The translations under genes and the position numbers were made by a program. From the NCBI RefSeq assembly GCF_033807715.1, contig NC_084607.1, positions 850,001-914,000 on the forward strand: DNA of 64,000 bases, written 5' to 3'. Under the pieces are notes generated by a model, which had not been told where the DNA came from, searched no databases, and worked only from the letters and a program-made list of their open reading frames with translations. Positions 48,731 to 61,700 of the stretch are shown here, one piece after another. Every line of letters begins with the position of its first letter. Position 1 is the first letter of the stretch. Origin of the DNA: Cololabis saira. Its lineage: Eukaryota > Chordata > Actinopteri > Beloniformes > Belonidae.

Positions 48731-51700
48731 ACCTACTGGTGGGACACCTACTGGTGGGACATGGTGGGACATCTACTGGTGGGACATGGTGGGACATCTA
48801 CTGGTGGGACATCTACTGGTGGGACATCTACTGGTGGGACATCTACTGGTGGGACATGGTGGGACATGGTGGGACATCTACTGGTGGGACATCTACTGGT
48901 GGGACATGGTGGGACATCTACTGGTGGGACATCTACTGGTGGGACATCTACTGGTGGGACATGGTGGGACACCTACTGGTGGGACATGGTGGGACATTTA
49001 CTGGTGGGACATCTACTGGTGGGACATGGTGGGACATGGTGGGACATCTACTGGTGGGACATGGTGGGACATCTACTGGTGGGACATGGTGGGACATCTA
49101 CTGGTGGGACATGGTGGGACATCTACTGGTGGGACATGGTGGGACATGGTGGGACATCTACTGGTGGGACATGGTGGGATATCTACTGGTGGGACATGGT
49201 GGGACATCTACTAGTGGGACATGGTGGGACATCTACTGGTGGGACATGGTGGGACATGGTGGGACATCTACTGGTGGGACATTTACTGGTGGGACATGGT
49301 GGGACATCTACTGGTGGGACATGGTGGGACATCTACTGGTGGGACATGGTGGGACATGGTGGGACATCTACTGGTGGGACATGGTGGGACATGGTGGGAC
49401 ATCTACTGGTGGGACATCTACTGGTGGGACATGGTGGGACATCTACTGGTGGGACATGGTGGGATATCTACTGGTGGGACATGGTGGGACATCTACTAGT
49501 GGGACATGGTGGGACATCTACTGGTGGGACATGGTGGGACATGGTGGGACATCTACTGGTGGGACATTTACTGGTGGGACATGGTGGGACATCTACTGGT
49601 GGGACATGGTGGGACATCTACTGGTGGGACATGGTGGGACATCTACTGGTGGGACATGGTGGGACATGGTGGGACATCTACTGGTGGGACATGGTGGGAC
49701 ATGGTGGGACATCTACTGGTGGGACATCTACTGGTGGGACATGGTGGGACATCTACTGGTGGGACATGGTGGGACATCTACTGGTGGGACATGGTGGGAC
49801 ATGGTGGGACATCTACTGGTGGGACATGGTGGGACATCTACTGGTGGGACATGGTGGGACATCTACTGGTGGGACATGGTGGGACATTTACTGGTGGGAC
49901 ATGGTGGGACACCTACTGGTGGGACATGGTGGGACATCTACTGGTGGGACATCTACTGGTGGGACATCTACTGGTGGGACATCTACTGGTGGGACATGGT
50001 GGGACATTTACTGGTGGGACATGGTGGGACATCTACTGGTGGGACATGGTGGGACATTTACTGGTGGGACATGGTGGGACACCTACTGGTGGGACATGGT
50101 GGGACATCTACTGGTGGGACATCTACTGGTGGGACATCTACTGGTGGGACATCTACTGGTGGGACATGGTGGGACATCTACTGGTGGGACATCTACTGGT
50201 GGGACATCTACTGGTGGGACATGGTGGGACATCTACTGGTGGGACATGGTGGGACATGGTGGGACATGGTGGGACATCTACTGGTGGGACATGGTGGGAC
50301 ATCTACTGGTGGGACATGGTGGGACATCTACTGGTGGGACATGGTGGGACATGGTGGGACATGGTGGGACATCTACTGGTGGGACATGGTGGGACATCTA
50401 CTGGTGGGACATGGTGGGACATCTACTGGTGGGACATGGTGGGACATCTACTGGTGGGACATGGTGGGACATCTACTGGTGGGACATGGTGGGACATTTA
50501 CTGGTGGGACATCTACTGGTGGGACATGGTGGGACATGGTGGGACATCTACTGGTGGGACATCTACTGGTGGGACATGGTGGGACATCTACTGGTGGGAC
50601 ATCTACTGGTGGGACATCTACTAGTGGGACATGGTGGGACATGGTGGGACATCTACTGGTGGGACATGGTGGGACATTTACTGGTGGGACATCTACTGGT
50701 GGGACATGGTGGGACATCTACTGGTGGGACATGGTGGGACATTTACTGGTGGGACATCTACTGGTGGGACATGGTGGGACATCTACTGGTGGGACATGGT
50801 GGGACATTTACTGGTGGGACATCTACTGGTGGGACATGGTGGGACATCTACTGGTGGGACATCTACTGGTGGGACATGGTGGGACATCTACTGGTGGGAC
50901 ATCTACTGGTGGGACATGGTGGGACATCTACTGGTGGGACATGGTGGGACATCTACTGGTGGGACATCTACTGGTGGGACATGGTGGGACATGGTGGGAC
51001 ATCTACTGGTGGGACATGGTGGGACATCTACTGGTGGGACATGGTGGGACATGGTGGGACATGGTGGGACATGGTGGGACATCTACTGGTGGGACATGGT
51101 GGGACATCTACTGGTGGGACATGGTGGGACATGGTGGGACATCTACTGGTGGGACATGGTGGGACATGGTGGGACATCTACTAGTGGGACATGGTGGGAC
51201 ATCTACTGGTGGGACATGGTGGGACATGGTGGGACATCTACTGGTGGGACATTTACTGGTGGGACATGGTGGGACATCTACTGGTGGGACATGGTGGGAC
51301 ATCTACTGGTGGGACATGGTGGGACATCTACTGGTGGGACATGGTGGGACATCTACTGGTGGGACATGGTGGGACATGGTGGGACATCTACTGGTGGGAC
51401 ATGGTGGGACATGGTGGGACATCTACTGGTGGGACATTTACTGGTGGGACATCTACTGGTGGGACATGGTGGGACACCTACTGGTGGGACATGGTGGGAC
51501 ATCTACTGGTGGGACATGGTGGGACATGGTGGGACATGGTGGGACATCTACTGGTGGGACATGGTGGGACATTTACTGGTGGGACATCTACTGGTGGGAC
51601 ATGGTGGGACACCTACTGGTGGGACATGGTGGGACATCTACTGGTGGGACATGGTGGGACATCTACTGGTGGGACATGGTGGGACATCTACTGGTGGGAC

Positions 51701-52742
51701 ATGGTGGGACATCTACTGGTGGGACATCTACTGGTGGGACATGGTGGGACATCTACTGGTGGGACATGGTGGGACATCTACTGGTGGGACATGGTGGGAC
51801 ATTTACTGGTGGGACATCTACTGGTGGGACATCTACTGGTGGGACATGGTGGGACATTTACTGGTGGGACATCTACTGGTGGGACATCTACTAGTGGGAC
51901 ATGGTGGGACATCTACTGGTGGGACATCTACTGGTGGGACATGGTGGGACATCTACTGGTGGGACATCTACTGGTGGGACATGGTGGGACATCTACTGGT
52001 GGGACATCTACTGGTGGGACATCTACTGGTGGGACATGGTGGGACATCTACTGGTGGGACATGGTGGGACATGGTGGGACATGGTGGGACATGGTGGGAC
52101 ATCTACTGGTGGGACATCTACTGGTGGGACATGGTGGGACATCTACTGGTGGGACATGGTGGGACATGGTGGGACATCTACTGGTGGGACATCTACTGGT
52201 GGGACATCTACTGGTGGGACATGGTGGGACATCTACTGGTGGGACATGGTGGGACATGGTGGGACATCTACTGGTGGGACATGGTGGGACATGGTGGGAC
52301 ATGGTGGGACATCTACTGGTGGGACATGGTGGGACATCTACTGGTGGGACATCTACTGGTGGGACATGGTGGGACATCTACTGGTGGGACATCTACTGGT
52401 GGGACATCTACTGGTGGGACATCTACTGGTGGGACATGGTGGGACATGGTGGGACATGGTGGGACATGGTGGGACATCTACTGGTGGGACATCTACTGGT
52501 GGGACATCTACTGGTGGGACATGGTGGGACATCTACTGGTGGGACATCTACTGGTGGGACATTTACTGGTGGGACATGGTGGGACATCTACTGGTGGGAC
52601 ATCTACTGGTGGGACATGGTGGGACATCTACTGGTGGGACATGGTGGGACATCTACTGGTGGGACATGGTGGGACATCTACTGGTGGGACACGGTGGGAC
52701 ATCTACTGGTGGGACATGGTGGGACACCTACTGGTGGGACAT
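48731..52742. repeat. Two-word satellite block 2: GGTGGGACAT and GGTGGGACATCTACT
   Basis: About 4 kb of the same two words as block 1. A CTAGT variant of the CTACTGGT junction occurs at 49211, 49496, 50611, 51181 and 51891, pointing to a larger period near 285 bp and its multiples. The array ends abruptly at 52742, followed by the hierarchical satellite. Confidence 0.97.
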
Positions 52743-52789
52743 CGTTTATTGTTATCTCTTCAAATTAAGCACTGGTTATATATAATAAA

Positions 52790-55700
52790 ACTGTTTAAAA
52801 CCCGTTTATTTTTATTATTTGCAGCAGAAAACTGTTTAAAACCCGTTTATTTTTATTATTTACAGCAGAAAACTGTTTAAAACCTGTTTATTGTTATTAT
52901 TTACAGCAGAAAAACTGTTTAAAACCCGTTTATTGTTATTATTTACAGCAGAAAACTGTTTAAAACCTGTTTATTGTTATTAAACAGCATAGTTGCATAG
53001 TTTATCATTATATTAAGTTATGAAATCTCATGGGATGTTTAACTATAGTATTATTATATCGTTATATATAATAGTATGGTGATATAATTTGGTTATATGA
53101 CATAATATTGGTAACACTTTACAATAAGGGTCCCTTAATTAACGTTAGTTAATGCATTATTAAGCATTAATTAACAGTTTAATAATAGTTAAATAACCAT
53201 TATTATGTATTACTTAACATTAATTAGCATATTAGTTAATGCATTAATAAACAGTTAGTTAATGCATTATTAAGCATTAATTAACAGTGTAATAATAGTT
53301 AAATAACCATTATTATGTATTACTTAACATTAATTAGCATATTAGTTAATGCATTAATAAACAGTTAGTTAATGCATTATTAAGCATTAATTAACAGTTT
53401 AATAATAGTTAAATAACCATTATCATGTATTACTTAACATTAATTAGCATATTAGTTAATGCATTAATAAACAGTTAGTTAATGCATTAAGCATTAATTA
53501 ACAGTGTAATAATAGTTAAATAACCATTATTATGTATTACTTAACATTAATTAGCATATTAGTTAATGCATTAATAAACAGTTAATTAATGCCTACTGCT
53601 CAGAGTTAATTAATACATTAGTAAGCATTAATAAACGTTACATGATGTAATTATTTATCCTTATGTATGCATTACTTAGTATTAAGTAATACATTAGTTA
53701 ATACATAAGTAAAACGTTAATAATGTCCCTAGTAATCATTCACTAATGGTGTACGTTTACTGGATGGGCATTATTAAACAACTATTTAGAGTCTTAAGTA
53801 ATCATTTCCTAAAAACAGCTAAAAAACTGTTTTAAACCCTGTTTTTTTTTATTATTTACTGCAGAAAATAGCAGAAAACCGGTTTATTTTTATTATTTAC
53901 AGCAGAAAACAGCAGAAAACCTGTTTATTTTTATTATTTACAGCAGAAAACTGTTTTAAACCAGTTTATTTTTATTATTTACAGCAGGAAACGGCAAAAA
54001 AACGGTTTTACACCCGTTTATTGTTATTATTTACTGCAGAAAACAGCAGAAAACCTGTTTATTTTTATTATTTACAGCAGAAAACTGTTTTAAACCAGTT
54101 TATTTTTATTATTTACAGCAGGAAACGGCAAAAAAAACGGTTTTACACCCGTTTATTTTTATTATTTACTGCAGAAAACAGCAGAAAACCTGTTTATTTT
54201 TATTATTTACTGCAGAAAACAGCAGAAAACCTGTTTATTTTTATTATTTACAGCAGAAAACTGTTTTAAACCAGTTTATTTTTATTATTTACAGCAGGAA
54301 ACGGCAAAAAAAAACGGTTTTACACCCGTTTATTGTTATTATTTACTCCAGAAAACAGCAGAAAACCTGTTTATTTTTATTATTTACAGCAGAAAACCTG
54401 TTTAAAACCCGTTTATTGTTATTATTTACAGCAGAAAACCTGTTTATTTTTATTATTTACAGCAGAAAAACTTTTTAAAACCCGTTTATTGTTATTATTT
54501 ACAGCAGAAAACTGTTTAAAACCTGTTTATTGTTATTAAACAGCATAGTTGCATAGTTTATCATTATATTAAGTTATGAAATCTCATGGGATGTTTAACT
54601 ATAGTATTATTATATCGTTATATATAATAGTATGGTGATATAATTTGGTTATATGACATAATATTGGTAACACTTTACAATAAGGGTCCCTTAATTAACG
54701 TTAGTTAATGCATTATTAAGCATTAATTAACAGTGTAATAATAGTTAAATAACCATTATTATGTATTACTTAACATGAATTAGCATATTAGTTAATGCAT
54801 TAATAAACTGTTAGTTAATGCATTATTAAGCATTAATTAACAGTGTAATAATAGTTAAATAACCATTATTATGTATTACTTAACATTAATTAGCATATTA
54901 GTTAATGCATTAATAAACAGTTAATTAATGCATTATTAAGCATTAATTAACAGTGTAATAATAGTTAAATAACCATTATTATGTATTACTTAACATTAAT
55001 TAGCATATTAGTTAATGCATTAATAAACAGTTAGTTAATGCATTATTAAGCATTAATTAACAGTGTAATAATAGTTAAATAACCATTATTATGTATTACT
55101 TAACATTAATTAGCATATTAGTTAATGCATTAATAAACAGTTAATTAATGCCTACTGCTCAGAGTTAATTAATACATTAGTAAGCATTAATAAACGTTAC
55201 ATGATGTAATTATTTATCCTTATGTATGCATTACTTAGTATTAAGTAATACATTAGTTAATACATAAGTAAAACGTTAATAATGTCCCTAGTAATCATTC
55301 ACTAATGGTGTTTATTTGGAGTGAATATGCATTAAGTAACAGCTACCTAATACATCTACTAATCATTCACTAATGGTGTACGTTTACTGGATGGGCATTA
55401 TTAAACAACTATTTAGAGTCTTAAGTAATCATTTCCTAAAAACAGCAAAAAACTGTTTTAAACCCTGTTTATTTTTATTATTTACTGCAGAAAACAGCAG
55501 AAAACCTGTTTATTTTTATTATTTACAGCAGAAAACCTGTTTAAAACTCGTTTATTTTTATTATTTACAGCAGAAAACCTGTTTAAAACCTGTTTATTGT
55601 TATTATTTACAGCAGAAAACCTGATTAAAACCCGTTTATTTTTATTATTTACAGCAGAAAACCTGTTTAAAACTCGTTTATTTTTATTATTTACAGCAGA

Positions 55701-58700
55701 AAACCTGTTTAAAACTCGTTTATTGTTATTATTTACAGCAGAAAACCTGATTAAAACCCGTTTATTTTTATTATTTACAGCAGAAAACCTGTTTAAAACT
55801 CGTTTATTTTTATTATTTACAGCAGAAAACCTGTTTAAAACCTGTTTATTGTTATTATTTACAGCAGAAAACCTGATTAAAACCCGTTTATTTTTATTAT
55901 TTACAGCAGAAAACCTGTTTAAAACTCGTTTATTTTTATTATTTACAGCAGAAAACCTGTTTAAAACTCGTTTATTGTTATTATTTACAGCAGAAAACCT
56001 GATTAAAACCCGTTTATTTTTATTATTTACAGCAGAAAAACTGTTTAAAACCCGTTTATTGTTATTATTTACAGCAGAAAACTGTTTAAAACCTGTTTAT
56101 TTTTATTATTTACAGCAGAAAACTGTTTAAAACCCGTTTATTTTTATTATTTACAGCAGAAAACTGTTTAAAACCTGTTTATTGTTATTATTTACAGCAG
56201 AAAAACTGTTTAAAACCCGTTTATTGTTATTATTTACAGCAGAAAACTGTTTAAAACCTGTTTATTGTTATTAAACAGCATAGTTGCATAGTTTATCATT
56301 ATATTAAGTTATGAAATCTCATGGGATGTTTAACTATAGTATTATTATATCGTTATATATAATAGTATGGTGATATAATTTGGTTATATGACATAATATT
56401 GGTAACACTTTACAATAAGGGTCCCTTAATTAACGTTAGTTAATGCATTATTAAGCATTAATTAACAGTGTAATAATAGTTAAATAACCATTATTATGTA
56501 TTACTTAACATTAATTAGCATATTAGTTAATGCATTAATAAACAGTTAATTAATGCATTATTAAGCATTAATTAACAGTTTAATAATAGTTAAATAACCA
56601 TTATTATGTATTACTTAACATTAATTAGCATATTAGTTAATGCATTAATAAACAGTTAGTTAATGCATTATTAAGCATTAATTAACAGTTTAATAATAGT
56701 TAAATAACCATTATTATGTATTACTTAACATTAATTAGCATATTAGTTAATGCATTAATAAACAGTTAATTAATGCCTACTGCTCAGAGTTAATTAATAC
56801 ATTAGTAAGTATTAATAAACGTTACATGATGTAATTATTTATCCTTATGTATGCATTACTTAGTATTAAGTAATACATTAGTTAATACATAAGTAAAACG
56901 TTAATAATGTCCCTAGTAATCATTCACTAATGGTGTACATGTTTCCTGGATGGGCATTATTAAACAACTATTTAGAGTCTTAAGTAATCATTTCCTAAAA
57001 ACAGCAAAAAACTGTTTTAAACCCTGTTTATTTTTATTATTTACTGCAGAAAACAGCAGAAAACCTATTTATTTTTATTATTTACTGCAGAAAACAGCAG
57101 AAAACCTGTTTATTTGTATTATTTACAGCAGAAAACCTGTTTATTTTTATTATTTACTGCAGAAAACTGTTTATTTTTATTATTTACAGCAGAAAACTGT
57201 TTTAAACCAGTTTATTTGTATTATTTACAGCAGGAAACGGCAAAAAAAAACGGTTTTACACCCGTTTATTTTTATTATTTACTGCAGAAAACAGCAGATA
57301 ACCTGTTTATTTTTATTATTTACTGCAGAAAACAGCAGAAAACCTGTTTATTTTTATTATTTACTGCAGAAAACTGTTTTAAACCAGTTTATTTTTATTA
57401 TTTACAGCAGAAAACCTGTTTATTTTTATTATTTACAGCAGGAAACGGCAAAAAAACGGTTTTACACCCGTTTATTGTTATTATTTACTGCAGAAAACAG
57501 CAGAAAACCTGTTTATTTTTATTATTTACAGCAGAAAACCTGTTTAAAACCCGTTCATTTTTATTGTTTACAGCAGAAAACTGTTTAAAACCTGTTTATT
57601 GTTATTATTTACAGCAGAAAACCTGATTCAAACCGTTTATTTTTATTATTTACAGCAGAAAACTGTTTAAAACCTGTTTATTGTTATTATTTACAGCAGA
57701 AAACTGTTTAAAACCTGTTTATTGTTATTAAACAGCATAGTTGCATAGTTTATCATTATATTAAGTTATGAAATCTCATGGGATGATTAACTATAGTACT
57801 ATTATATCGTTATATATAATAGTATGGTGATATAATTTGGTTATATGACATAATATTGGTAACACTTTACAATAAGGGTCCCTTAATTAACGTTAGTTAA
57901 TGCATTATTAAGCATTAATTAACAGTGTAATAATAGTTAAATAACCATTATTATGTATTACTTAACATTAATTAGCATATTAGTTAATGCATTAATAAAC
58001 AGTTAGTTAATGCATTATTAAGCATTAATTAACAGTGTAATAATAGTTAAATAACCATTATTATGTATTACTTAACATTAATTAGCATATTAGTTAATGC
58101 ATTAATAAACAGTTAATTAATGCCTACTGCTCAGAGTTAATTAATACATTAGTAAGCATGAATAAACGTTACATGATGTAATTATTTATCCTTATGTATG
58201 CATTACTTAGTATTAAGTAATACATTAGTTAATACATAAGTAAAACGTTAATAATGTCCCTAGTAATCATTTACTAATGGTGTTTATTTGGAGTGAATAT
58301 GCATTAAGTAACAGCTACCTAATACATCTAGTAATCATTCACTAATGGTGTACACGTTTACTGGATGGGCATTATTAAACAACTATTTAGAGTCTTAAGT
58401 AATCATTTCCTAAAAACAGCAAAAAACTGTTTTAAACCCTGTTTATTGTTATTATTTACTGCAGAAAACAGCAGAAAACCTGTTTATTTTTATTATTTAC
58501 TGCAGAAAACAGCAGAAAACCTGTTTATTTGTATTATTTACAGCAGAAAACCTGTTTATTTTTATTATTTACTGCAGAAAACAGCAGAAAACCTGTTTAT
58601 TTTTATTATTTACAGCAGAAAACTGTTTTAAACCAGTTTATTTTTATTATTTACTGCAGAAAACAGCAGAAAACCTGTTTATTTTTATTATTTACTACAG

Positions 58701-61700
58701 AAAACAGCAGAAAACCTGTTTATTTTTATTATTTACTGCAGAAAACTGTTTTAAACCAGTTTATTTTTATTATTTACTGCAGAAAACCTGTTTATTTTTA
58801 TTATTTACTGCAGAAAACAGCAGAAAACCTGTTTATTTTTATTATTTACTGCAAAAAACTGTTTTAAACCCTGTTTATTTTTATTATTTACTGCAGAAAA
58901 CAGCAGAAAACCTGTTTATTTTTATTATTTACAGCAGAAAACTGTTTTAAACCAGTTTATTTTTATTATTTACAGCAGGAAACGGCAAACAAAAACGGTT
59001 TTACACCCGTTTATTGTTATTATTTACTGCAGAAAACAGCAGAAAACCTGTTTATTTTTATTATTTACAGCAGAAAACCTGTTTAAAACCCGTTTATTTT
59101 TATTGTTTACAGCAGAAAACCTGTTTAAAACCCGTTCATTTTTATTGTTTACAGCAGAAAACTGTTTAAAACCTGTTTATTGTTATTATTTACAGCAGAA
59201 AACCTGATTAAAACCCGTTTATTTTTATTATTTACAGCAGAAAACCTGTTTAAAACCCGTTTATTTTTATTATTTACAGCAGAAAAACTGTTTAAAACCC
59301 GTTTATTTTTATTATTTACAGCAGAAAACCTGATTAAAACCCGTTTATTGTTATTATTTACAGCAGAAAACTGTTTAAAACCTGTTTATTGTTATTAAAC
59401 AGCATAGTTGCATAGTTTATCATTATATTAAGTTATGAAATCTCATGGGATGTTTAACTATAGTATTATTATATCGTTATATATAATAGTATGGTGATAT
59501 AATTTGGTTATATGACATAATATTGGTAACACTTTACAATAAGGGTCCCTTAATTAACGTTAGTTAATGCATTATTAAGCATTAATTAACAGTGTAATAA
59601 TAGTTAAATAACCATTATTATGTATTACTTAACATTAATTAGCATATTAGTTAATGCATTAATAAACAGTTAGTTAATGCATTATTAAGCATTAATTAAC
59701 AGTTTAATAATAGTTAAATAACCATTATTATGTATTACTTAACATTAATTAGCATATTAGTTAATGCATTAATAAACAGTTAGTTAATGCATTATTAAGC
59801 ATTAATTAACAGTTTAATAATAGTTAAATAACCATTATTATGTATTACTTAACATTAATTAGCATATTAGTTAATGCATTAATAAACAGTTAGTTAATGC
59901 ATTATTAAGCATTAATTAACAGTTTAATAATAGTTAAATAACCATTATTATGTATTACTTAACATTAATTAGCATATTAGTTAATGCATTAATAAACAGT
60001 TAGTTAATGCATTATTAAGCATTAATTAACAGTGTAATAATAGTTAAATAACCATTATTATGTATTACTTAACATTAATTAGCATATTAGTTAATGCATT
60101 AATAAACAGTTAATTAATGCCTACTGCTCAGAGTTAATTAATACATTAGTAAGTATTAATAAACGTTACATGATGTAATTATTTATCCTTATGTATGCAT
60201 TACTTAGTATTAAGTAATACATTAGTTAATACATAAGTAAAACGTTAATAATGTCCCTAGTAATCATTCACTAATGGTGTACGTTTACTGGATGGGCATT
60301 ATTAAACAACTATTTAGAGTCTTAAGTAATCATTTCCTAAAAACAGCAAAAAACTGTTTTAAACCCTGTTTATTTTTATTATTTACTGCAGAAAACAGCA
60401 GAAAACCTGTTTATTTTTATTATTTACTGCAGAAAACAGCAGAAAACCTGTTTATTTTTATTATTTACAGCAGAAAACCTGTTTAAAACCCGTTTATTTT
60501 TATTATTTACAGCAGAAAAACTGTTTAAAACCCATTTATTGTTATTATTTACTGCAGAACACAGCAGAAAACCTGTTTATTTTTATTATTTACAGCAGAA
60601 AACCTGTTTAAAACCCGTTTATTTTTATTGTTTACAGCAGAAAACTGTTTAAAACCTGTTTATTGTTATTATTTACAGCAGAAAACCTGATTAAAACCCG
60701 TTTATTGTTATTATTTACAGCAGAAAACTGTTTAAAACCTGTTTATTGTTATTAAACAGCATAGTTGCATAGTTTATCATTATATTAAGTTATGAAATCT
60801 CATGGGATGTTTAACTATAGTATTATTATATCGTTATATATAATAGTATGGTGATATAATTTGGTTATATGACATAATATTGGTAACACTTTACAATAAG
60901 GGTCCCTTAATTAACGTTAGTTAATGCATTATTAAGCATTAATTAACAGTTTAATAATAGTTAAATAACCATTATTATGTATTACTTAACATTAATTAGC
61001 ATATTAGTTAATGCATTAATAAACAGTTAGTTAATGCATTATTAAGCATTAATTAACAGTGTAATAATAGTTAAATAACCATTATTATGTATTACTTAAC
61101 ATTAATTAGCATATTAGTTAATGCATTAATAAACAGTTAATGAATGCCTACTGCTCAGAGTTAATTAATACATTAGTAAGCATTAATAAACGTTACATGA
61201 TGTAATTATTTATCCTTATGTATGCATTACTTAGTATTAAGTAATACATTAGTTAATACATAAGTAAAACGTTAATAATGTCCCTAGTAATCATTCACTA
61301 ATGGTGTACGTTTACTGGATGGGCATTATTAAACAATTATTTAGAGTCTTAAGTAATCATTTCCTAAAAACAGCAAAAAACTGTTTTAAACCCTGTTTAT
61401 TTTTATTATTTACTGCAGAAAACAGCAGAAAACCTGTTTATTTTTATTATTTACTGCAGAAAACAGCAGAAAACCTGTTTATTTTTATTATTTACAGCAG
61501 AAAACTGTTTTAAACCAGTTTATTTTTATTATTTACAGCAGGAAACGGCAAAAAAAACGGTTTTACACCCGTTTATTGTTATTATTTACTGCAGAAAACA
61601 GCAGAAAACCTGTTTATTTTTATTATTTACAGCAGAAAACCTGTTTAAAACCCGTTCATTTTTATTGTTTACAGCAGAAAACTGTTTAAAACCTGTTTAT

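Noticed and set aside
46204..48732. Antisense Lys/Arg/Thr-rich frames (KKRTKKCKNARKNARK)
   Set aside because: They are complements of the T/G satellite. Low-complexity composition follows the DNA repeat exactly, with no start context or conserved domain.
43114..52742. CRISPR-like regular repeats
   Set aside because: There are no unique spacers between repeats, the units are 10/15 bp, no cas genes are present, and the setting is a vertebrate genome.
42771..52880. Very long + strand open frames (up to about 1800 codons) reading WWDIYWWDMVGHLLVGHGGTSTGG and CVFSCVFAFFRAF
   Set aside because: They exist because the 10/15-bp words and the TTTTTGCG units contain no stop in the + frames. The same pattern appears in three overlapping frames, there are no splice signals or family motifs, and the text changes with satellite phase.
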